From assembly GCA_016192425.1 (NCBI GenBank), contig JACPUE010000005.1, forward strand, positions 1 to 45,738: a stretch of 45,738 nucleotides of DNA. The letters are read 5' to 3'. The notes beneath the pieces were generated by a model. It worked only from the letters and a program-made list of their open reading frames with translations, was not told where the DNA came from and ran no database searches. Numbering within the stretch: position 1 is the first letter of the stretch; each line of letters opens with the position of its first letter. Shown here one piece after another: positions 38,397 through 45,738 of this stretch. The stretch comes from Burkholderiales bacterium (GTDB lineage: Bacteria > Pseudomonadota > Gammaproteobacteria > Burkholderiales > Burkholderiaceae_C). The translations under genes were made by a program, and so were the position numbers.

Positions 38397-38774
38397 TCAA
38401 TCCATCTCCCAAACGGTGTTGTTGTAAATCTTCTCGTCCCATATGTGTGCCTCACAGACAATCTTCCCTCCCGGGCTATAGGGATTCAGAAAAACCAACT
38501 CGATCGACAAGTTTTTGATGTCAATTTCGGGGATTGACTTGGTCATTTCGCGCGCGCGTGCCTTTGCCACTTCAGCAGGCATCCCGACAGGAATTGCATC
38601 ACACAGTGCATGGGCCAACGGCTCGTGCTTGTGCTGCCAAGCATCGATCAAGGTGGACATCAGCAGTGCCAAGACAACGGGCAGGCCAATGACCACAAGT
38701 CCAACCACCCGTATCAGGCGCCATAACCAAGAGGCCATCATTGATCGCGATTGATCAATGGATTTTTTGCTCAT
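38397..38774 (-). CDS. small membrane-anchored protein of unknown function
   Basis: A 125-residue protein I do not recognise. One membrane segment (about 17-40, VVGLVVIGLPVVLALLMSTLI region) is followed by a soluble domain with a pair of cysteines (ALCDAIP and KIVCEAHIW). The residues after the membrane segment would lie outside the cytoplasm if the basic N-terminus stays in. Base composition is less GC-rich than the core genes. It follows another small membrane-protein gene by 27 bases on the same strand, suggesting a two-gene operon. The start may be ATG 38774 or the internal ATG at 38738. Confidence 0.65.
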   Translation of the reverse strand: MSKKSIDQSRSMMASWLWRLIRVVGLVVIGLPVVLALLMSTLIDAWQHKHEPLAHALCDAIPVGMPAEVAKARAREMTKSIPEIDIKNLSIELVFLNPYSPGGKIVCEAHIWDEKIYNNTVWEMD

Positions 38775-38801
38775 TTTGTACACAAATAGTCAGTCCACTT
38801 G

Positions 38802-39104
38802 CTAACGGTTGATAAGTAAAGCAGCGCTGCCAGCGAGCCATTTGACAACCACCATGACAAGAATGACGATAGGAACCCCGAGCGCAACGCGACCGGCGCT
38901 CGGCAGACGGTTAAAGAACGAAACGCCAAGGGTGATGTTGCCGAGCCACTCGAAGAAAAAGATCAGCGGAACACCGATGAACAGCAAGCCCAGCCAGCCG
39001 GCGACGGATTTCGGGAACGCTGGGTAATACACGAATAGCGCAAAGCACACCAAAGCCAGCAAGATGCCCAAAAAGGCAAGAGCGGTTCGTGCAAAGCGAG
39101 ACAA
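38802..39104 (-). CDS. small polytopic membrane protein of unknown function
   Basis: A 100-residue protein with three hydrophobic segments (about 7-27, 37-58 and 74-93). I do not recognise a family. The start appears to be TTG 39104, preceded by GGAG at eight bases; there is no ATG before the first membrane segment. It lies upstream of, and probably in one transcript with, the other small membrane protein. Like its neighbour it has lower GC content than the flanking core genes, which may point to recent acquisition. Confidence 0.6.
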   Translation of the reverse strand: MSRFARTALAFLGILLALVCFALFVYYPAFPKSVAGWLGLLFIGVPLIFFFEWLGNITLGVSFFNRLPSAGRVALGVPIVILVMVVVKWLAGSAALLINR

Positions 39105-39151
39105 GTCCTGTGCTCCCCAATTTTGAGACGGTCGGAATTTATCGGGTATTC

Positions 39152-39183
39152 CAGCGCGCCATGCTGGAAAACATGGCGCGCTG
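39152..39183. other. long perfect hairpin upstream of the small membrane-protein genes
   Basis: CAGCGCGCCATG (39152-39163) and CATGGCGCGCTG (39172-39183) form a perfect 12-pair stem with an eight-base loop. There is no T-run on either side. It lies 48 bases upstream of the TTG start at 39104. The gap 39105-39432 holds this hairpin, the htpG terminator and a repeat copy, but no gene that I can support. Confidence 0.55.
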
Positions 39184-39329
39184 AGCGTGTAGGCACCTCA
39201 TCATAAAAACAGTCGCAGTATCTCGCGCGCAAATATTGCAGCGTTGAGAGCATGAAAGACCGTTATTTCGCGCTGGGAGGTCAGTGGCTCCATACCTCCA
39301 CTGGATCCACAGTACCCACAAGCCCAAGC

Positions 39330-39362
39330 AAAAACCCCGGCAGGATTTCCATCCCACCGGGG
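39330..39362 (-). terminator. rho-independent terminator of htpG
   Basis: On the minus strand CCCCGG (39362-39357) pairs with CCGGGG (39340-39335), with further inner pairing through GGAT/ATCC around a GGAA loop, and is followed by TTTTT (39334-39330). It lies about 70 bases after the htpG stop. Stem strength and the T-run make this the clearest terminator in the window. Confidence 0.88.
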
Positions 39363-39374
39363 CCATTCACTCAC

Positions 39375-39432
39375 TTTTTCATAGCTACTAGCGCCTATTC
39401 CACGTGCGCCAGAGGCTATTTCTTTCTTCAAA
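39375..39432 (+). repeat. 57-base interspersed repeat, copy D (htpG 3' end)
   Basis: A diverged copy with CATAGCTACTAGCGCC, then GCGCCAGAGGC and TTCTTCAAA. It ends one base before the htpG stop codon and lies between that stop and the terminator, so it would be part of the htpG 3' untranslated RNA. Confidence 0.65.
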
Positions 39433-41385
<1,953 letters not shown>

Positions 41386-41457
41386 AGGGGGTTCAAAAAG
41401 GACAAATCCAAGGCAAAAGAAGGCGCCCCGCACGAAGGCAGGCGCCGCAGGCGGGTA

Positions 41458-41488
41458 ATTATGGGCGCGCGCGCGGCTTTTCAAGGGC
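41458..41488 (-). promoter_or_regulatory. sigma-32 (heat-shock) promoter of htpG
   Basis: On the minus strand CCCTTGAAA (-35, around 41487-41479) is followed after a heat-shock-type spacing (14 bases from CTTGAA to CCCAT) by GCCCATAAT (-10, 41466-41458). The consensus is CCCTTGAA...CCCCAT. It is placed 73 bases before the htpG start codon. Confidence 0.75.
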
Positions 41489-41506
41489 GTTGACAAAGCC
41501 TGCGTG

Positions 41507-42802
41507 TCATGGCGCGGGGGCTGCAGACGCCTGCGGGCCTTGCAGCCAATGCACGATCTGCTGCGCCACGCCCGCATCGCTGAGCAGGTCCAGGTGCCCC
41601 GTGCCAAAGGCCAGGTACTGGTGCGGCTTGGCAAAGGCCAGGCAGCATGCCGGGTCGTCGTGCAGGCCCAGGGCGCTGCGCAGGGGCACCAGGCCGTCGC
41701 CCACCAGGCGCTCGGCCAGGGGGCTGCGGCGCGCGGCCAGCGTGGCGGCCACGGCAAAGCACGCCGCCCCTGCGGGCAGGGGCAAGGGGGTGCGGGTGTC
41801 GGGGCTGCGGCGAAAGCGGTCGCGGCCCTGCCAGTCGGCGTCCAGCACATGGCCGTAGCGCAGGTCGGTGATGCCCGCGCTGCGCAGTTGGCCCAGGCGC
41901 GCAAAGGGGCGGCTGTAGGGTGTGCTGTCCAGCAGCACATCCACCCAGTGGCCGGCGCGCTCCAGCGGTGCGCCATGGTGCGGGGTGCCCAAAAACACCA
42001 CATGCCGCAGGGCTGCGGGCCAGCGCTGGCCTGCCGTGGCGGCGCTGTGGCAGGCGGCGCGCACCACCAGCCCGCCCATGCTGTGCGCCAGCACGCTCAG
42101 TTCCTGCACCGGCACGGGCCAGTCCTGCAGCAGCATTTCAATGCGCTCGGCCAGCGCCTGCCCGTTGGTGGAGGTGTGCAGGCCGGTGTTGTAGCGCAGG
42201 TACACGGGGGTGTAGCCCAGCGCCTGGGCCAGGTGCGCACCGTGGTCGTGGCCTGCGCGCTGCCATTGCAGGTCGTTCATGCACAGGCCGTGCACCAGCA
42301 GCAGCACCTTGCCGGTGGCGGTGCCGCTGGCGCGCAGCGCGGCCAGGTCCAGTGCGTGGCCGTGCTGGCGCAGTTCCATGGGCAGGGCCAGGGGGTTGGC
42401 ATCGGCGGCCAGGCGGTCGCCCATCACGCCGTTCAGTGCGGACAGCAGCGCTTCGCGTTCGGGCGAGGGCGCCGTCTGCGCGCCCATGCCCGCACGCTCC
42501 AGGGTGGGCTCCAGCCGCCGCAGGGCGGCCTGCACACCCACGTCCACCCAGTGCGTCACGCCGTGGATGCTTTGGTACACCAGCCCGGTGATGCCGCGCG
42601 TGCGGCCGGGGGCGGCCGCGCCGGGCAGGCCCAGGGTGTCCAGCACCGAGCGGTGCACGCCTTCGGCAATGCGCGCCACGCCCGCCGTGGCCTGGGTGGC
42701 CAGGCGCGCTGCGCCGCGCAGGTCGGCAGGGCGCAGCGATTGCAGTGCCGCGCGCGTGGCCTGGGATTTCTTGCCCGGCTTGGGCGGTGTGGAAGGGGGC
42801 AT
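41507..42802 (-). CDS. alpha/beta hydrolase, lipase-like
   Basis: A 431-residue alpha/beta hydrolase. After an N-terminal helical region (about 1-150) the fold begins with [12 protein letters not shown] (oxyanion-hole HG), the nucleophile elbow is AHSMGG, and the histidine candidate is GTGHLDLL near the C-terminus, with [13 protein letters not shown] providing a likely aspartate. The pattern HGTPHHGAP-like ([17 protein letters not shown]) is shared with PGAP1/lipase-type esterases. There is no clear signal peptide, so it is probably cytoplasmic. ATG 42802 follows GGAAGGGGG. Natural substrate unknown. The pseudouridine synthase gene lies 46 bases upstream on the same strand. Confidence 0.82.
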   Translation of the reverse strand: MPPSTPPKPGKKSQATRAALQSLRPADLRGAARLATQATAGVARIAEGVHRSVLDTLGLPGAAAPGRTRGITGLVYQSIHGVTHWVDVGVQAALRRLEPTLERAGMGAQTAPSPEREALLSALNGVMGDRLAADANPLALPMELRQHGHALDLAALRASGTATGKVLLLVHGLCMNDLQWQRAGHDHGAHLAQALGYTPVYLRYNTGLHTSTNGQALAERIEMLLQDWPVPVQELSVLAHSMGGLVVRAACHSAATAGQRWPAALRHVVFLGTPHHGAPLERAGHWVDVLLDSTPYSRPFARLGQLRSAGITDLRYGHVLDADWQGRDRFRRSPDTRTPLPLPAGAACFAVAATLAARRSPLAERLVGDGLVPLRSALGLHDDPACCLAFAKPHQYLAFGTGHLDLLSDAGVAQQIVHWLQGPQASAAPAP

Positions 42803-42848
42803 GCGTGCTCCGGACAAGGGGCCAGGGCGTGCCCTGGAGCACGGGCTG

Positions 42849-43673
42849 TCAGAAGCGTTCGTGCGGGCCCAGGTAGCGCCACTGCCCCACGGGCAGGTTG
42901 CCCAGTGTGACACGGCCGATGCGGATGCGTTTGAGGCCCACCACCTTCAGGCCGACCAGTTCGCACATGCGGCGGATCTGGCGCTTCTTGCCCTCCTGCA
43001 GCACGAAGCGCAGTTGCTCGGGGTTCTGCCATTCCACCTTGGCGGGTTTGAGCGGCTGGCCGTCCAGGCTCAGGCCGTGGCACAGGCGCGCCAACTGCGC
43101 CGCCGGGAACGCGGCCTGCACATTGCTGGCCACCGCGCCGTACTGCACGCGCACCAGGTATTCCTTGTCGATGGGCGAGTCTTCGCCAATGAGCTGGCGC
43201 GCCACGCGCCCGTCCTGCGTGAGCACGAGCAGGCCCACGGAGTCGATGTCCAGCCGCCCTGCGGGCGCCAGGCCGCGCAGTTGCGCCGGGGCAAAGCGCT
43301 GGCGGCTGGGGTCTTCGCGCCAGTGGCTCTTGGGTCCGATGAGCGAGGCGGCGGGCTGGTGCCCGTCCTCGGCCTGGCCCGACACATAGCCCATGGGCTT
43401 GTGCAGCAGGATGGTGACCTGGCCCGCCTGCTGCTGGCGTGCGGCCTGCTGCACGGTGACGCGGTCTTGCGGTTGCACCTTGGCGCCCATTTCGGCCACC
43501 TTGCCATTGACCTGTACCCAGCCGCGTGCAATCCACTCGTCGGCTTCGCGGCGCGAGCACAGGCCCAGCTCGGCCAGGCGCTTGTTCAGGCGCGTGCCCT
43601 GGACGGACGGCTCGGCGGTGCCGGGCGCTGGAGGCGGCTGCAGGGTGCGCGGGGCGGGCTTTGGGGCTTGCAT
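42849..43673 (-). CDS. RsuA/RluF-family pseudouridine synthase
   Basis: A 274-residue RNA pseudouridine synthase. An S4 RNA-binding domain (about 28-75; RLNKRLAELGLCSRREADEWI, key residues CSRREAD) precedes the catalytic domain. The catalytic aspartate lies in GRLDIDSVGLLVLT, and EYLVRV and RQIRRMCELVGLKVVGLKRIRIG (key block RQIRRMCE) are further signatures. The C-terminal GNLPVGQWRYL resembles RluF (23S rRNA U2604) more than RluB or RsuA; that finer call is tentative. ATG 43673 is preferred; the frame upstream to 43757 has no conserved content. Confidence 0.85.
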   Translation of the reverse strand: MQAPKPAPRTLQPPPAPGTAEPSVQGTRLNKRLAELGLCSRREADEWIARGWVQVNGKVAEMGAKVQPQDRVTVQQAARQQQAGQVTILLHKPMGYVSGQAEDGHQPAASLIGPKSHWREDPSRQRFAPAQLRGLAPAGRLDIDSVGLLVLTQDGRVARQLIGEDSPIDKEYLVRVQYGAVASNVQAAFPAAQLARLCHGLSLDGQPLKPAKVEWQNPEQLRFVLQEGKKRQIRRMCELVGLKVVGLKRIRIGRVTLGNLPVGQWRYLGPHERF

Positions 43674-43833
43674 GGGCCGGATTGTCTCACCCAGGCCTGC
43701 AGCCCATGCACAACGCACATGCCTGCATGGAAAAGCCACATGACCCCCAACGCACAACGTAACGTATTGTCACTACACTGGTGGCGCCATAGCCCACGCA
43801 GATTTGCCTGCCATCGGCCCAGGAGGTTTTGTT

Positions 43834-45537
43834 ATGCCTATTGCCCAGACATTCACTTCGCTCTCCATCGCCGCCCGGCTGCGCCTGGGGTTTGGCTGCC
43901 TGCTGGTGCTGATGATGGGCATTGCCGCCGGAGGGCTGTGGTCGCTGCACACGGTCAACCAGCAGATGCGCGCCATTACCGGCCCCGGCGCGGCCAAGGC
44001 CAAGCTGGTCAACGCCATGCTGGAGACGGTGGGCACGCTGGGCATCCAGAGCCGCTCGGCCGCCATGCTCAACGAGATCGACGGCCAGCAGGCGCAAACG
44101 CAAATCGCGGCGGCGCGCAAGTCGCTGCAGGACTACCAGCAGCAACAGGCGGCGCTGGCCAAGCTCTTCGCCTCGGCAGACACCACGCCGGAGCAGCAAA
44201 AGCTGCTGGGCGACATCGAGGCCCTGGCCCAGAAAGCCCGCCCCGAAATGGAAACCGCCCTCAAGGCCGCCGAAGACGGCGACACCGTAAGCGCCACGCT
44301 TGCGCTGATGACCCGCGCCGCGCCCGCCGAGAGCGCCTGGCGCGCCCGGCTGGCAGAGCTGATCGAGCGGCAGAACCAGCTCAACGCCGCATCGGCCGAG
44401 CAGGCCGAGCGGCTGCAGGGCCAGGCGCGTGGCATGGGTGCGGCGCTGGTGGCGGTGGCCGCGCTGCTGGGCTGGTGGATTGCGCGGCGCATCACGGCCA
44501 GCATCACGCAGCCCATTGGCCGCGCGGTGGTGGTGGCCGAGCGCATTGCACGCGGCGACCTGACCTCGGCCATTGAAGTGCGCATCCACGACGAAACCGG
44601 CCGCCTGCTCGACGCCATTGCCGCCATGCAGGAGCGCCTGCGCACGCTGGTGGGCGAAATCAGCCAGGCGGCCGATTCCATTCTCACGGCCAGTTCGGAA
44701 GTGGCCTCGGGCAACCTGGACCTGAGCCAGCGCACGGAACAAACCTCGCACAACCTGCAGTCCAGCGCCTCGGCGCTGGCCGACCTGACCGGCACCGTGG
44801 GCCAGAGCGCCGAGTCCGCCCACCAGGCCAACCGGCTGGCCTCCACGGCATCGCAGGCGGCCACGCGCGGCGGGCAGGCGGTATCGCAGGTGGTGCAGAC
44901 CATGGAGTCGATCAGTGCCAGTTCGCGCAAGATTGCCGACATCACCGGTGTGATCGACGGCATTGCCTTCCAGACCAACATCCTGGCGCTCAACGCGGCC
45001 GTAGAAGCGGCCCGTGCGGGCGAGCAGGGGCGCGGCTTTGCCGTGGTGGCGGGCGAGGTGCGCAACCTGGCCGGGCGTGCAGCCACGGCGGCGCGCGAGA
45101 TCAAGGCGCTGATCGGCGCCAGCGTGGAGCAGGTGGCCCAGGGCGGTGAGCTGGTGCACCATGCGGGCAGCACCATGGACGAGCTGGTGGGTGCGGTGCG
45201 CAAGGTGTCGGACATCATGTCTGAAATCACCCAGGCCACCCAGGAGCAAAGCCAGCGCATCGGGCTGGTGAGCGCTTCGGTGGGCGAACTGGAAACCATG
45301 ACCCAGCAAAACGCCGCACTGGTGGAAGAAGGCGCCGCTGCTGCCGACAGCCTCAAGGAACAGGCCAGGCGCCTGAGCCAGATGGTGGGCGCCTTCCGGT
45401 TGGAGCGCAGCTCGCGCAATGACCGCGACTGGTACGGCCCGCAAGACGACGGCCAGGCAGCCGGGGCGATGGCGGGCACCGTGCAGCGACTTCCCCAGTC
45501 CGGGCGGAAAAACGGGCTGCCTGCCATCGGACGATAG
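43834..45537 (+). CDS. methyl-accepting chemotaxis protein
   Basis: A 567-residue chemoreceptor. The N-terminal membrane segment (about 16-37), a periplasmic four-helix-bundle-type domain (about 38-205), a second membrane segment (about 208-225) and HAMP (TQPIGRAVVVAERIARGDLT) lead to a signalling domain with the invariant tip [20 protein letters not shown]. The C-terminal tail (DWYGPQDDGQAAG) is not an NWETF tether. ATG 43834 has AGGAGG eight bases upstream. It shares layout with the chemoreceptor at 34894 but the ligand domains differ. Ligand unknown. Confidence 0.93.
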   Translation: MPIAQTFTSLSIAARLRLGFGCLLVLMMGIAAGGLWSLHTVNQQMRAITGPGAAKAKLVNAMLETVGTLGIQSRSAAMLNEIDGQQAQTQIAAARKSLQDYQQQQAALAKLFASADTTPEQQKLLGDIEALAQKARPEMETALKAAEDGDTVSATLALMTRAAPAESAWRARLAELIERQNQLNAASAEQAERLQGQARGMGAALVAVAALLGWWIARRITASITQPIGRAVVVAERIARGDLTSAIEVRIHDETGRLLDAIAAMQERLRTLVGEISQAADSILTASSEVASGNLDLSQRTEQTSHNLQSSASALADLTGTVGQSAESAHQANRLASTASQAATRGGQAVSQVVQTMESISASSRKIADITGVIDGIAFQTNILALNAAVEAARAGEQGRGFAVVAGEVRNLAGRAATAAREIKALIGASVEQVAQGGELVHHAGSTMDELVGAVRKVSDIMSEITQATQEQSQRIGLVSASVGELETMTQQNAALVEEGAAAADSLKEQARRLSQMVGAFRLERSSRNDRDWYGPQDDGQAAGAMAGTVQRLPQSGRKNGLPAIGR

Positions 45538-45551
45538 CGCTGCGTGCAAGG

Positions 45552-45738
45552 CTAGCCCTCCGATTCCGACAGGCAGGTTCGCAGCCGGTCCAGATCCAGC
45601 ACCCGCAGCCCGCCGTACTCCACACGGATGACCCCGCGCGCCTGCAAGGCCGAGAGCGCCTCGTTCACGCGCTGGCGCGACAGGCCCACCAGGTAGGCCA
45701 GCTCCTGCTGGGTGATGCGCAGCACCTCGCCCACGCCG
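45552..45738 (-). CDS. Crp/Fnr-type transcriptional regulator, C-terminal part
   Basis: The minus-strand frame is open to the window edge, so the gene is cut. The visible 61 residues end a Crp/Fnr winged-helix domain: ITQQELAYLVGLSRQRVNEALSALQ is the helix-turn-helix, and the following GVIRVEYGGLRVLDLDRL is the wing and end. The cyclic-nucleotide-like domain would lie outside the window. It cannot be told whether this is the FNR/Dnr regulator that would bind the nir palindrome; the recognition helix (SRQRVNEAL) is closer to a Crp-type S-R-x-x-V than to the Fnr E-T-x-S-R pattern. Confidence 0.85.
   Translation of the reverse strand, partial: GVGEVLRITQQELAYLVGLSRQRVNEALSALQARGVIRVEYGGLRVLDLDRLRTCLSESEG

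Noticed and set aside
38742-38760. ATTGATC direct repeats resembling an FNR box near 38750
   Set aside because: The second half does not read ATCAA at the right spacing, and the site lies inside the start of a small coding region.

Overview
This 45.7 kb window is GC-rich chromosomal DNA from a betaproteobacterium, most likely of the family Comamonadaceae (Acidovorax-like). I infer this from the protein types, the gene neighbourhoods (ruvB, phoH-ybeY, ohrR-ohr, htpG) and two short interspersed repeats of a kind I associate with that family. No tRNA, rRNA, CRISPR array or complete insertion sequence was seen. Most of it is ordinary core chromosome, and the interest lies in the left end and in what sits between genes.

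Left end (0.2-7.6 kb): a heme d1 biosynthesis cluster. A uroporphyrinogen-III methyltransferase (cobA/nirE type) is divergent from nirC-like - nirF - nirDL (fused) - nirG - nirH - nirJ - nirN. The genes overlap or lie within a few bases of each other. The divergent gap holds a perfect FNR/Dnr-type palindrome. Together these proteins convert uroporphyrinogen III through siroheme to the d1 cofactor of cd1 nitrite reductase, but nirS itself is not in the window.

7.8-16.9 kb: a RidA-family protein; an operon on the minus strand of ruvB followed by a HlyD-type adaptor, an ABC permease and a LolD-like ATPase; a small secreted protein; a secreted lipoprotein protease of the lysyl-endopeptidase type; ruvA; then phoH and ybeY on the plus strand. 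17.0-22.8 kb: a TauE/SafE permease, a wrecked hipBA toxin-antitoxin locus with its operator still intact, dtd, a cation-efflux protein, the RNA helicase DbpA and a DUF4010/MgtC-like membrane protein.

23-33 kb: a PAS-PAS-GGDEF-EAL protein, AMP nucleosidase (amn), a NodI-like ABC ATPase, a membrane-anchored GGDEF-EAL protein, purT, a NodJ-like permease and 3-hydroxybutyryl-CoA dehydrogenase. The NodI/NodJ-like pair is split by two antiparallel genes. 33.3-38.4 kb: the organic peroxide pair ohrR-ohr with a clear OhrR operator, a small unknown protein, a chemoreceptor, the kinase SrkA and a Phd/VapC-type toxin-antitoxin pair with its own operator.

38.4-45.7 kb: two small membrane proteins of unknown role, htpG (with a sigma-32-like promoter and a strong terminator), a lipase-like alpha/beta hydrolase, an RsuA/RluF-type pseudouridine synthase, a second chemoreceptor and the C-terminal part of a Crp/Fnr-type regulator cut by the window end.

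Two repeat families are the least explained signal. One is a roughly 110-base structured element placed directly after stop codons, with compensatory changes between copies. The other is a roughly 57-base element that touches coding sequence: it lies inside srkA in frame, supplies the ribosome-binding region and start of ybeY, and supplies the stop regions of dbpA and nearly of htpG.
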